This document shows positions 14,241 to 23,194 of a stretch of 64,000 bases of DNA, in pieces. Position numbers and translations under genes: made by a program. The DNA lies in assembly GCF_018137965.1 (NCBI RefSeq), contig NZ_CP073100.1, positions 1,364,001-1,428,000 of the forward strand, given 5' to 3'. The notes below the pieces were generated by a model. That model did not search any database, was not told where the DNA came from, and was given only the letters and a program-made list of their open reading frames with translations. The first letter of the stretch is position 1; the number at the start of each line of letters is the position of its first letter. The DNA is from Luteolibacter ambystomatis. GTDB taxonomy: Bacteria > Verrucomicrobiota > Verrucomicrobiia > Verrucomicrobiales > Akkermansiaceae.

Positions 14241-16349
14241 TTATTCCGCTGGCACGTGCGGCTCGAAGGTCATCGAGCGTTCGTGCTCGCGGGCTTTCGC
14301 GGCCTTGCGGGCTTGATTGAAGAAATGGGCCTGGGCGCGGAAGGCGCGTTGTCCCTGGGCTTTGGCGATGCGTTGGGAGGTGCCATCCGGCATCAGCTTC
14401 GAGGCCTGGACGTTGTCCTGGAAGAAGGTTTCCAGGATGCGGACCAGACGGCGTTGCAGCGCGGGCTCCTCGATGGGAATCATCAATTCCACGCGGCGTT
14501 CGAGATTGCGGCCCATCCAGTCGGCGGAGGCGATGAAGACTTCCGGCGTGCCGCCCTGGTGGAAGTAGAACAGGCGGGCGTGCTCGAGGAAGCGGTCGAT
14601 CACGGAGACGACTTCGATGTTCTTCGACCAGCGGGCGTCGCCGGGCTTCAGGCAGCAGATGCCGCGGATGTTCAACTTCACTTCCACGCCGGCCTGGGAG
14701 GCACGGTAGAGGGCGAGGATGATGTCCGGGTCCTGGAGCGAGTTGACCTTGGCAAGGATGCGCGCGGGCAGACCCTGCTTGGCGCGCTCGGTCTCACCGG
14801 CGATGAGTTCCAGCAGCTTCGGCTTCATCGCGGTGGGCGCGGGCACGAGGCGCTGGAAGCGCAGGAGCTTCGAACGGCCGGTGACCGCGTTGAAGAACAG
14901 CGAGGCATCGTGACCGAACTCCGGCTTGCAGGTCAGGTAGGAGATGTCGGTGTAGAGCTTGGCCGTGGACTCGTTGTAGTTGCCGGTGCCGAGATGGGCG
15001 TAGCGGCGGAGATGACCACCCTCGCGGCGCACGATCAGGCAGATCTTCGCGTGGGTCTTGAGACCCTTCACGCCATAGACGATCTGAGCGCCGGCGCGCT
15101 GGAGTTCATCGGCGCGGTGGAGGTTGCGGGCTTCATCGAAGCGGGCCTTGAGTTCCACCAGCGCGGTGACGTGCTTGCCGTTTTCCGCGGCGAGGATCAG
15201 CGCGTCGATGATGCGGGACTGGCGGGCGGTGCGGTAGAGCACCTGCTTGATCGCGATTACATCCGGATCGACGGCGGCTTCCTCGATGAGGCGCAGCACG
15301 GGCTCGAACGATTCGTACGGGTGATGTAGTAGCACGTCGCCCGCGGCGATGGTTTCGAACATCGAGTCTCCCGGCACGATGGCCGCGGAGGTTTGCGGCG
15401 GCCACTCCTCGTCCCGCAGTTGGTCGAAGCCCGGCAGGAACGCGAGATCCATCAGCGAGGACAGGCCGATCGGGCCATTCGCGCGCACAAGTTCGGGAGT
15501 TCCGGAGCGGGTGATCTCCCTCACCACACGACCGAGATCGCGCGGGGCGTTCTTCGGCATTTCCAGACGCACCGTATCGGAAAAACGGCGGGCGGTGAGG
15601 ACTTCCTCCATCTCGCCGGCGAGGTCGATGGCATCCTCTTCCTGCACGGCGATGTCGCCATTGCGAGTCACGCGGAAACAGGTGGTGGCGGAGACTTTCT
15701 CGCCGGGGAAAAGGTCGTCCGCGTGCCATGCCACCACGTCCTCGATCCAGACGAAGGCGTGGGTGTCCTCGGATGACTTCACCGGCACGCGGCGGGTGAT
15801 GGTTTCCGGAATCGGGATGACGGCATAACGCGTCGCGCCCGTATCGGGCTCGACCAGACGGCAGGCGACGATCAGTTGCAGCGCGGGCACCAGCAGTGGT
15901 TCCGCAGCACCGTCCGCATTCAACGCGACCGCCAGCGGCGTGAGCAGGGGAAACACGCTGTCCTCGAAGACGGCGGCCACCTGGTCCATCTGGGTGCCGG
16001 TGAGGTGGTCCATCTTCAGCGGACGGATGCCGCTCTTCGCCATCTCAGGCAGCAGGCTCTCGTTCAGCAGTTCATATTGGTCATCGACCATGCGGCCGAC
16101 GCGGCGGTGGATCGCCTGGAGTTGTTGCTGCGGCGTCATGCCGCTGGGATCGGGAGCCTTGCGGCCGCTGCGCTGCATGAGGATCAGCCCGCCCACGCGG
16201 ACCTGGAAGAACTCGTCCATGTTCGAGGCGGTGATCGCCAGGAACTTCACGCGCTCCAGCAGAGGGAGGTCGGAGCGCAGCGCCTCATTGAGCACGCGCT
16301 GGTTGAACTCGAGCCAGGACAGTTCGCGGTTGAGATAGGGTGCAGGCAT
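14241..16349 (-). CDS. ppk1: Polyphosphate kinase 1
   Basis: The 702-residue protein starts 'PYLNRELSWLEFNQRVLNEAL' and contains 'ITASNMDEFFQVRVGGL'. The PLD-like catalytic motifs are 'GLKTHAKICLIVRREGG' (the autophosphorylated His family motif) and 'HLGTGNYNESTAKLYTD'. 'LNIRGICCLKPG' and 'MGRNLERRVELMIPI' complete the C-terminal domains. It polymerises the ATP gamma-phosphate into polyphosphate at the membrane. Length is normal. It lies 11 bp downstream of ppx, so synthesis and degradation enzymes share a transcript. Confidence 0.97.
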   Translation of the reverse strand: MPAPYLNRELSWLEFNQRVLNEALRSDLPLLERVKFLAITASNMDEFFQVRVGGLILMQRSGRKAPDPSGMTPQQQLQAIHRRVGRMVDDQYELLNESLLPEMAKSGIRPLKMDHLTGTQMDQVAAVFEDSVFPLLTPLAVALNADGAAEPLLVPALQLIVACRLVEPDTGATRYAVIPIPETITRRVPVKSSEDTHAFVWIEDVVAWHADDLFPGEKVSATTCFRVTRNGDIAVQEEDAIDLAGEMEEVLTARRFSDTVRLEMPKNAPRDLGRVVREITRSGTPELVRANGPIGLSSLMDLAFLPGFDQLRDEEWPPQTSAAIVPGDSMFETIAAGDVLLHHPYESFEPVLRLIEEAAVDPDVIAIKQVLYRTARQSRIIDALILAAENGKHVTALVELKARFDEARNLHRADELQRAGAQIVYGVKGLKTHAKICLIVRREGGHLRRYAHLGTGNYNESTAKLYTDISYLTCKPEFGHDASLFFNAVTGRSKLLRFQRLVPAPTAMKPKLLELIAGETERAKQGLPARILAKVNSLQDPDIILALYRASQAGVEVKLNIRGICCLKPGDARWSKNIEVVSVIDRFLEHARLFYFHQGGTPEVFIASADWMGRNLERRVELMIPIEEPALQRRLVRILETFFQDNVQASKLMPDGTSQRIAKAQGQRAFRAQAHFFNQARKAAKAREHERSMTFEPHVPAE

Positions 16350-16360
16350 GGAGAGAGGTG

Positions 16361-17917
16361 TTAGAGGTCGTCGTCGATCACGATTTCGAGGCCGAAGACC
16401 TGTTGGAAAAGATCGCCTTTGGATTGCATGGCCAGCCGCTCCACGGCGGCGTCCTCCAGGCTGGGGAGGCGCAGGTGCAACTTGTCGCCCTCGCGGCGGA
16501 ACAGGATCTCGCTCACGCGCTGGTCGTGGGTGCGCTCCAGCGCGTCCGCCGCGCGCAGCAGGGCGGCGAGTTTGGCCACGCGGATGCGGTCGTCCGTCGA
16601 GAGCGCGTGATAGTGTGGATGGGTCGGGCTGGGGCCGGAGTGGCGGTGGTAGCGCGATACCAGTGCGACGATGGTGACGTCCAGACGGTCGAGTCCGAAG
16701 ATCTCGGAATTGAGGATGATGTATTCCGAGTGCTTGTGATGCGCGCGCGGGCTCACGTAGGTGCCCACTTCATGAAGGATGGCCGCCACTTGCAGTAGCA
16801 GGGCATCGTGGCTGGTGAGCTGGTGAAGGTCCGCCATTTCCGCGAAGAAGCGGCTGCAGAGACGCCCGACGTGCTCTCCATGGCGCGGATCGGATTGGTA
16901 GCGCTCGGCGAGGATGCGGGCGGAGCGGAGCACTTCATCGGCGAAGGAGCCGGTGAGGTCGCGGGAAATGAGGATGTCGTGGAGCAGTCCCTGCTCGTAT
17001 TCGCTGGCAGGGATGTGCAGCTCGGAGAGGCCGAGCTGCTCGGCGATGGCGAGGTTGATTTCCAGCGAGGGCACCAGCGCGTCGGCGGTCTGGTAGTCGA
17101 CCTGGAAGCGTTTCACCAATTCCACATCGCTGAGGATGGCGGCACCGGCCACAAACTGGCGCAACGTTTTCACCGGGCACGCCTGGCCGGGCTTGCCGAG
17201 GTGGCGGGTGATGGACTGGATTTCGTAGCCGATGACCACCAGCGCCTGGATCTGGACGTCCGAGTAATCGAAGCGGATCTGGGTGAGATTGCCGGAGGCG
17301 TGCTCGCGGATCACGCGCAGCAGGGCGGGGCCTTCCGCGTGGGAACCCTCCACTGCCTCACGGGTGCGGTGGGTGCCGAGGCGGTAGCTGGTGTAGCGGA
17401 CGATGGCTCCCCCTTGGAAAAGCAGGGCGCGGGTATTGCCCGGACCGACGTGGACCACCAGCGTGGTCTGATCCTTCATCGCCGGGATGTCCTTCAGGCG
17501 GCGGCGGGTCTTCAGATAGATCAGGCGGGTCATTTCCCCGTCGTCGATCGTGGAGACATCCAGTCCGCAGGCGATGCGGATGCGGTTGAGCACCGCTTCC
17601 TGGTTGGTGGCCTCGCTGAGGATGTTGGTGGCCAGGGTGCGGGTGATGCCGTGGGGATCGAGGCCGAGCTCGGCCAACGATTTCTGATAGCCCTTGATGA
17701 TTGAGACGATCCGCTCGATGGTGCTCTGACTCAACGAGCCGCGACGGAAGATGTCGCGCGCGATGGGGGCCGGCTGTTCGAGAAAATCCACCGGCAGGAT
17801 CGTCTGGCCGTCCTGTTCGCAGACCATCACGGAAACCGAACTCGCCCCGATGTGCAGGGCCGTGGAAATCACGGCGGGTTCATGGGCGGGGCGTTGCGGC
17901 TTCCGTGCTTTCGGCAT
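16361..17917 (-). CDS. ppx: Exopolyphosphatase, Ppx/GppA family with C-terminal HD-type domain
   Basis: 518 residues. The N-terminal actin-like ATPase fold is recognisable ('VISTALHIGASSVSVMVCEQ', 'GITRTLATNILSEATNQEAVL', 'TTLVVHVGPGNTRALLFQGG'). The C-terminal part (about 320-518) is an HD-like helical domain ('LLQVAAILHEVGTYVS', 'HHKHSEYIILNS'). Ppx enzymes remove terminal phosphate from polyphosphate or pppGpp. In the N-terminal motif the usual Asp of DxGS is replaced ('HIGASS'), which may alter catalysis. It is the first gene of the ppx-ppk1 operon and divergent from a PPK2 gene. Confidence 0.88.
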   Translation of the reverse strand: MPKARKPQRPAHEPAVISTALHIGASSVSVMVCEQDGQTILPVDFLEQPAPIARDIFRRGSLSQSTIERIVSIIKGYQKSLAELGLDPHGITRTLATNILSEATNQEAVLNRIRIACGLDVSTIDDGEMTRLIYLKTRRRLKDIPAMKDQTTLVVHVGPGNTRALLFQGGAIVRYTSYRLGTHRTREAVEGSHAEGPALLRVIREHASGNLTQIRFDYSDVQIQALVVIGYEIQSITRHLGKPGQACPVKTLRQFVAGAAILSDVELVKRFQVDYQTADALVPSLEINLAIAEQLGLSELHIPASEYEQGLLHDILISRDLTGSFADEVLRSARILAERYQSDPRHGEHVGRLCSRFFAEMADLHQLTSHDALLLQVAAILHEVGTYVSPRAHHKHSEYIILNSEIFGLDRLDVTIVALVSRYHRHSGPSPTHPHYHALSTDDRIRVAKLAALLRAADALERTHDQRVSEILFRREGDKLHLRLPSLEDAAVERLAMQSKGDLFQQVFGLEIVIDDDL

Positions 17918-18025
17918 CGATCCAGCAGAGCGCCGAGGCGGGGTTCTTTCAACCCGGAATATGTGACAAGGCCGTGTTTACAGTCCGGACTTGTCAGAAA
18001 GCGGACCTAACCGGATAAAGGCTCC

Positions 18026-18850
18026 ATGCCATCCAAAGGGATTGATCGCTATCTGGTGAAGCCGGGCTCGAAATTCGAGATGGCTTCCGTGGATACGTCC
18101 GAAAAGACATTGTGGGAAGATCTCACCAAGGACGACCACGAGGCCACCTACGACATGCTGCGCGATGAATTGCAGCACCTCCAGAAGGTCCTCTACGCCC
18201 AGCAGAAGCACCGCGTGCTGGTGGTGATCCAGGCGATGGACACGGGCGGCAAGGATGGCTGCATCAAGCACGTCTTTTCACGGATCGACCCGCAGGGCAT
18301 CAATGTCCACTCGTTCAAGAAGCCGAGCGAGGAGGAACTGGCGCATGATTTCCTGTGGCGCGTGCATCCGCATGTGCCCCGCAACGGCCAGCTCGTCATT
18401 TTCAACCGCAGCCACTACGAGGACATCCTCGCCGTGCGGGTGAAAAAGCTGTTTCCGGATGAAGTCTGGAAGCGCCGCTACCGCCACGTCGTCGAGTTCG
18501 AGCGGATGCTGGCGGAGGAAGGGACCACGATCATCAAGATCTTCCTCCACATCAGCAAGGACGAGCAGAAGAAGCGCCTCGAAGCCCGCCTCGAAAATCC
18601 TGCGAAGCATTGGAAATTCAATCCCGATGACCTCCAGGATCGCGCCCGCTGGGGTGACTTCATGCACGCGTATGAGGACCTGATCGGCAAAACCTCCACC
18701 GAGTGCGCGCCGTGGTATGTGATTCCGGCCGACCGCAAGTGGTATCGCAACCTCTGTGTGGCGAACCTGATGGTGGAAAAACTGCGCTCGCTGAAGATGG
18801 AGTTCCCGCATCCCACCTGGGATCCGGCGACCGTGCGGGTGGAGGATTGA
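18026..18850 (+). CDS. ppk2: Polyphosphate kinase 2 family phosphotransferase (class III-like)
   Basis: The 274-residue protein has a P-loop-type core: Walker A 'IQAMDTGGKDGCIKHVFSRI', then 'LVIFNRSHYEDILAVRVKKLFP' and the lid 'RLENPAKHWKFNPDDLQDRARW'. 'FNRSHYED' is characteristic of class III PPK2 enzymes, which use polyphosphate to phosphorylate AMP/ADP and other nucleotides. It stands back-to-back with ppx-ppk1, so this locus makes, breaks and spends polyphosphate. Confidence 0.92.
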   Translation: MPSKGIDRYLVKPGSKFEMASVDTSEKTLWEDLTKDDHEATYDMLRDELQHLQKVLYAQQKHRVLVVIQAMDTGGKDGCIKHVFSRIDPQGINVHSFKKPSEEELAHDFLWRVHPHVPRNGQLVIFNRSHYEDILAVRVKKLFPDEVWKRRYRHVVEFERMLAEEGTTIIKIFLHISKDEQKKRLEARLENPAKHWKFNPDDLQDRARWGDFMHAYEDLIGKTSTECAPWYVIPADRKWYRNLCVANLMVEKLRSLKMEFPHPTWDPATVRVED

Positions 18851-18869
18851 GAGGCTTCCCTGAGGAAAA

Positions 18870-19265
18870 TCACCCGCGGTATTCCTCGTCGCTGACGTGC
18901 TCCAGCCAGTCAACCGCCTTGCCGTCCAATAATTCCTGGATGGCGATGTGGGTCATCGCGGTGGTGGGGGAGGCTCCATGCCAGTGTCTTTCACCGGGTG
19001 GAAACCAAACCACATCGCCGGGCCGGATTTCTTCGATGGAGCCTCCTTCGCGTTGTACCCGGCCACAGCCGGAAACGACGATCAGGGTTTGGCCCAATGG
19101 ATGGGTGTGCCAGGCGGTGCGCGCGCCGGGTTCGAAGGTGACACAGGCTCCGGCCGTGCGCGCGGTGTCCTGCGGTTGGAACAGCGGATCGATCCGGACC
19201 GTGCCGGTGAACCAATCGGCCGGGCCTTGGACGGATGGCTGTGAGCCGTTTCGTTGGATGTTCAT
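18870..19265 (-). CDS. Cupin-domain protein, (R)-mandelonitrile lyase-like
   Basis: The 131-residue protein is a single cupin barrel: '[37 protein letters not shown]' holds motif 1 metal ligands (H-x-H), and '[19 protein letters not shown]' holds motif 2. The overall pattern matches the cupin subgroup that includes bacterial hydroxynitrile lyases and carboxymuconolactone-associated cupins. Substrate is unknown. It is 9 bp downstream of the truncated SDR gene on the same strand. Confidence 0.85.
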   Translation of the reverse strand: MNIQRNGSQPSVQGPADWFTGTVRIDPLFQPQDTARTAGACVTFEPGARTAWHTHPLGQTLIVVSGCGRVQREGGSIEEIRPGDVVWFPPGERHWHGASPTTAMTHIAIQELLDGKAVDWLEHVSDEEYRG

Positions 19266-19274
19266 GAGGGTTGT

Positions 19275-19559
19275 TCAGTCCTGGGAGGTGGAAACCATCA
19301 CATCCATGCGGCCGAAGGTCCGCATGGCCGCGTTTACGAGATCCTGGACCTGATCGCGGCGGGTCACGTCCATGGCCATGGTGATGACCTGTCCTCCGCT
19401 GCTTTCCAGTTCTCCGGCCAGTGATTCCAGCCGGGTGATGGATTCCGCTCCAAGCACGAGGTGCGCCCCCTGCGCGGCCAGGAGGCGGGCGGTGGCTTCG
19501 CCGAGGCTGCTGCCGGCTCCGGGGATCACGACGACTTTTCCTTTGATGGGATTGCTCAT
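19275..19559 (-). pseudogene. Truncated short-chain dehydrogenase/reductase (N-terminal third only)
   Basis: The 94-residue frame has the SDR cofactor motif 'VVIPGAGSSLGEATARLLAAQG' and 'MDVTRRDQVQDLVNAAMRTFGRMDVMVSTSQD', then stops. A full SDR has about 245 residues with an NNAG motif, a Ser-Tyr-Lys triad and a substrate loop; all of these are missing. I looked downstream in other frames and saw only the next gene (cupin). This is a remnant whose 3' part was lost, although it may still be translated. Confidence 0.75.
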
Positions 19560-19628
19560 GAAAGTGGGCGATGTGGGGTTTGGAGGGAATGTCCGGAGAA
19601 TTCCCGCTTGTGTGGCCGTTGTCGCGAT

Positions 19629-20639
19629 TCAGCGGAAAACCATGCCGGTCCGGTGGCGCGCGCGCCATTCGCCCGGCGTGGTGCCTTCCCATTCCTGGAA
19701 GGCACGGAAGAACGAGTTCGAATCCTCGTAGCCGAGAAGAAACGCGGTTTCGTTCAACTCAATGGTACTACGGGTCAAGTAGTGGTGCGCGAGCTCGCGG
19801 CGGGTGTCCTCCACGAGCCGTTGGAAGGTGGCCTCGGCATCGGTGAGACGCCGCTGCAGGGTGCGCGGGCTCATGCCGAGTTCCTGCGCCACGTCTTGCA
19901 AGGTGGGGCGCTTGCCGGCGAGCGAGCGCTTGAGCGTCCGTTTCACCTGCTCGCTCACGTCGCTTCCGGCATCGCGCTGTTGCAACTCGTTTTCCAACTG
20001 CGCGCCGATGGCTTCCAACAGGTCCGCATTGTGGGTGAGGAACGGCCGTGACAGATCGCTGGTGCGGAACACGATGGCATTGCGGGGCGCCTTGAAACGC
20101 ACCCGGCATCCGAAGTGACTTTCCAACAGTTCGCGCTGGTGGAGCGGGCGGGTGAGTTCGAGACGCACCGGTGCGATCTGCCCATCCGTGCCACGATGGC
20201 CGATGGACAGGATCCACGCCAGGACCAGATCCACCAGCACGTCCGGCTCCGATTCCTCGGCCTGGAGGTAGGTGAAGTCCACGGAAGCCTCCGGGCCATC
20301 GATCACGACCCGGATTTCCTCCGGGCAGGTGAGCTGCTTGTAGCGGGCGACGCGTTGCAAGGAGTCGCCGAAATTGCGGCTGCACACCGCCGCGATCGCC
20401 GTGGGCTGGTAGCGTTCGAAACGAGGCTCCGAGCCGAGCTTGAGACCGATCGCGGGATCGGTGCTCAGTTCGCCGATGGAACGCCACAGCGCGAACAACT
20501 CGGACGTCGTGGCATGGATCTTCTCCTGCTGGAAGAAGCCCGGAGGCAGTCCGGCCAAACGCAACAGAGAGGGCAGCGACAGGCCGTGCTCCACCAGACG
20601 TTCGGCCAGCAGGCCGGGGATGCGGAAGCGGTTGTTCAT
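19629..20639 (-). CDS. AraC-family transcriptional regulator (OruR/ArgR-like N terminus)
   Basis: The 336-residue protein has an N-terminal Arabinose_bd-type ligand domain ('RIPGLLAERLVEHGLSLPSLLRLAGLPPGFF', 'GLKLGSEPRFERYQPTAIAAV'). The C terminus is a double helix-turn-helix ('PTLQDVAQELGMSPRTLQRRL', 'TAFLLGYEDSNSFFRAFQEWEGTTPGEWR'). Its ATG at 20639 overlaps the stop of the alcohol dehydrogenase gene by 4 bp, so it is cotranslated with that enzyme and likely controls it or neighbours. I chose this ATG because upstream residues belong to the dehydrogenase frame region. Confidence 0.92.
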   Translation of the reverse strand: MNNRFRIPGLLAERLVEHGLSLPSLLRLAGLPPGFFQQEKIHATTSELFALWRSIGELSTDPAIGLKLGSEPRFERYQPTAIAAVCSRNFGDSLQRVARYKQLTCPEEIRVVIDGPEASVDFTYLQAEESEPDVLVDLVLAWILSIGHRGTDGQIAPVRLELTRPLHQRELLESHFGCRVRFKAPRNAIVFRTSDLSRPFLTHNADLLEAIGAQLENELQQRDAGSDVSEQVKRTLKRSLAGKRPTLQDVAQELGMSPRTLQRRLTDAEATFQRLVEDTRRELAHHYLTRSTIELNETAFLLGYEDSNSFFRAFQEWEGTTPGEWRARHRTGMVFR

Positions 20640-21691
20640 GACTTGAGGGACGCCATGTCGATGACGAACCGGTAGCGCACGTCCTGCTTGAGCAGGCGGT
20701 CCCAAGCTTCATTCACCTGCTGGATCCGGATCAATTCGATATCCGAGACGATCTGGTGCTCGGCGCAGAAATCGAGCATCTCCTGGGTTTCAGCGATGCC
20801 ACCGATGGCGGAGCCGGAGAAGCTGCGGCGTGGCAGCAGCAGGTTGAAGGCGGCCACCGGCAGCGGTTCCTCCGGAGCGCCCACCAGCGTGAGATTTCCA
20901 TCGAGCTTCAGCAAGGTGAGATACTCGTTGATATCGTGCTGGGCGGAGACCGCATCGAGGATGAAGTCGAAGCTGCCGCGGTGCTTGGCCAACGCTCCGG
21001 GTTCGCGGGTAACCACCACTTCGTGGGCACCGAGGCGCAGGCCGTCCTCCACCTTGCCGGGCGAGGTGGTGAAGAGCACCACATGGGCACCAAAGGCGCG
21101 GGCGAATTTCACCCCCATGTGGCCCAGGCCGCCGAGACCGACGATGCCGACTTTCTGACCAGGGCCGACCTTCCAATGGCGCAGCGGCGAGTAGGTGGTG
21201 ATGCCCGCGCACAACAGCGGTGCGGTGGCGGCGAGATCGAGGCTGGCGGGCACCTTCAGCACAAAGCCCTCCGTCACCACGATGCTGGTGGAGTAGCCGC
21301 CGAAGGTAGGTCCCCCGAGTTGCTTGTCCTCGCCATTGTAGGTGAAGGTGGGGAAGGCGAGGCAGTATTGCTCGAAGCCCGCCTGGCAGTTCTCACAGCT
21401 TCCGCAGGAATCGATCATGCATCCCACTGCGGCGAGATCGCCGGGCTGGAACTTGGTGACCTCCGGGCCGGTGCGGGTGACGCGGCCGACGATCTCGTGG
21501 CCGGGCACGCACGGATAGATGGTGTTGTGCCATTCATCACGGGCCTGATGGAGGTCCGAGTGGCAGACACCGCAATAAAGGATCTCGATCTCGACATCGA
21601 GGGCACCGGGTTCGCGGCGGGAGATGTCGAAGGGGGCGAGGGCCGAGGCCGCGTCCTGGGCGGCATACGCGTGGACTTTCGTGGTAGCCAT
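20636..21691 (-). CDS. Zinc-dependent NAD(P) alcohol dehydrogenase, cinnamyl-alcohol/YahK type
   Basis: The 351-residue protein has the catalytic zinc segment 'CGVCHSDLHQARDEWHNTIYPCVPGHEIVG', the structural zinc cluster 'CGSCENCQAGFEQYC', and the Rossmann motif 'VGIVGLGGLGHMGVKFA'. These fit the medium-chain CAD/YahK aldehyde reductases, usually NADPH-dependent. The ATG at 21691 gives the usual length and the typical 'KVHAYAAQDA' start. It heads a two-gene unit with an AraC regulator and faces a second AraC-type gene. Confidence 0.94.
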   Translation of the reverse strand: MATTKVHAYAAQDAASALAPFDISRREPGALDVEIEILYCGVCHSDLHQARDEWHNTIYPCVPGHEIVGRVTRTGPEVTKFQPGDLAAVGCMIDSCGSCENCQAGFEQYCLAFPTFTYNGEDKQLGGPTFGGYSTSIVVTEGFVLKVPASLDLAATAPLLCAGITTYSPLRHWKVGPGQKVGIVGLGGLGHMGVKFARAFGAHVVLFTTSPGKVEDGLRLGAHEVVVTREPGALAKHRGSFDFILDAVSAQHDINEYLTLLKLDGNLTLVGAPEEPLPVAAFNLLLPRRSFSGSAIGGIAETQEMLDFCAEHQIVSDIELIRIQQVNEAWDRLLKQDVRYRFVIDMASLKS

Positions 21692-21824
21692 GGTCACCAC
21701 CATAGCGCGAAGTTTGGATTCGTCATTGGTGGAACGCGCCAATCCACATGCGAAACGCGCCACGATTGGCGCGGAGTTTCTTTCCTGTCTTGCGGGGAGC
21801 GGGGATGGTCCGCATTTTCGGCGG

Positions 21825-22565
21825 GTGTCCGCTGACGACGATTTTCTCGACCAACTCGCCTCGCCGCGTTTCTGCGAGCGGTTGTTCGCCCACCTGCCGG
21901 ACGTGGTTTTCTGTTTGAAGGACCGCCAGCGCCGCTATCGGGCGGCGAACATGGCCTTCGCCCAACGGCTGGGGATTGATCACCCGCGGAAGCTGCTGGG
22001 CCGGGTGGCGGACGAATTTTTCGCCCCCCACCTCGCCGCCGCCTACCGCGAGCAGGACATGCAGGTGCTGGAGTCCGGGCGCGAGCTCAGCGACCGGCTG
22101 GAGTTGGTGACCAATCGCGATGGATCGCTCGGCTGGTATCTGGCCACCAAGGTGCCGCTTCACGACGCGAAAGGAGAAGTCATCGGCCTGGCTTCGATTT
22201 CCCGGGATCTCGGCGCGCCCAGCGAGGCCGATACCGAGTATGCCGGGGTCGCGCGCACTGTGGCCTTCATTCAGGCCAACCTGGACGAGAGCCTGCGCCC
22301 GGACGATCTGGCGGCGAAGGCGAAGCTTTCCCCGGACCAGTTGGATCGGCGGATGCGGAAGGTTTTCCAGCTCACCACCGCCCAGTTCATCCGCAAGGCC
22401 CGGATCGGTGCGGCGGCCGAGTTGCTCACCACGACCTCCACACCGGTGGCGGAGATCGCGCTGGCCTGCGGCTATGGCGACCAGACGGCGTTCACCCGCC
22501 AGTTTCGCGCCACCGTGGGGATGCCGCCAGCCACTTACCGGGAACATGCCCGCCGCCATGTCTGA
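21825..22565 (+). CDS. PAS-domain AraC-family transcriptional regulator
   Basis: A PAS-type sensor is visible ('LFAHLPDVVFCLKDRQRRYRAANMAFAQRLG', 'GRVADEFFAPHLAAAYREQD', 'GWYLATKVPLHDAKGEVIG'). It is followed by a C-terminal AraC double HTH ('VAFIQANLDESLRPDDLAAKAKLSPDQLDRRMRKVF', 'VAEIALACGYGDQTAFTRQF', 'VGMPPATYREH'). The start is uncertain: GTG 21825 places the N terminus just before the PAS helix, but in-frame TTG/GTG codons near 21726 also exist. It is divergent from the alcohol dehydrogenase and overlaps nadD by 8 bp. Confidence 0.8.
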   Translation: MSADDDFLDQLASPRFCERLFAHLPDVVFCLKDRQRRYRAANMAFAQRLGIDHPRKLLGRVADEFFAPHLAAAYREQDMQVLESGRELSDRLELVTNRDGSLGWYLATKVPLHDAKGEVIGLASISRDLGAPSEADTEYAGVARTVAFIQANLDESLRPDDLAAKAKLSPDQLDRRMRKVFQLTTAQFIRKARIGAAAELLTTTSTPVAEIALACGYGDQTAFTRQFRATVGMPPATYREHARRHV

Positions 22566-23139
22566 GCCACGGCGCATCGCTCTTTTCGGAGGGACTTTCG
22601 ATCCGGTTCATCTCGGGCATATCCATCTGGCGGAAAGGGCCAGGGAGGCAGCCGGGCTGGATGAAGTGCGGTTTCTGCCCTGCCGGATCTCGCCTCACAA
22701 GACGGGCTCCGAGGCCGCTCCGGGTCGTGATCGGCTGGAGATGCTGCGGCTCGCAACCCGGGAACTGCCATGGGCGGCCGTGGACGAATACGAACTCAAC
22801 GGGCCGGAACCTTCGTTTTCCTATCTTACGGCGGAAGCAATGGCCGCACGGGAGCCGGAGGCGTGCTGGTTCTGGTTGATGGGCGGAGATCAATGGGAGG
22901 CCCTGCCACGCTGGCGTCATCCGGAACGTCTGGCCGCGGTCGTTACCTTTCTGGTCCTGGCGCGTGGAACTGATATTCCACGGGGGCGGCCCGGTTTCCG
23001 GATGAAGGTGGTCACCGGTGATCACCCGGCGTCTTCCACTCTGATCCGGCATTCGGCGGAAGGGGGAAAGCTCCGGGAGGAATGGCTGCAGCCGGCTGTG
23101 GCTGACTATATTTCCAAGCATGACCTCTATCGTCACTGA
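22558..23139 (+). CDS. nadD: Nicotinate-nucleotide adenylyltransferase
   Basis: The 193-residue protein has the nucleotidyltransferase motifs 'IALFGGTFDPVHLGHIHLAE' (H-x-G-H), 'FLPCRISPHKTG' and 'ASSTLIRHSAEGG', all standard for NadD. It makes deamido-NAD from nicotinate mononucleotide and ATP. Two in-frame ATGs, 22546 and 22558, are possible; the second begins MSEPRRIALFG and overlaps the regulator's end by 8 bp. Confidence 0.95.
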   Translation: MSEPRRIALFGGTFDPVHLGHIHLAERAREAAGLDEVRFLPCRISPHKTGSEAAPGRDRLEMLRLATRELPWAAVDEYELNGPEPSFSYLTAEAMAAREPEACWFWLMGGDQWEALPRWRHPERLAAVVTFLVLARGTDIPRGRPGFRMKVVTGDHPASSTLIRHSAEGGKLREEWLQPAVADYISKHDLYRH

Positions 23140-23194
23140 ACCTCGGCTTGCGCCGACGAAAACCACCACCTAGCATTCCGCCGGTTTTCCCCAA

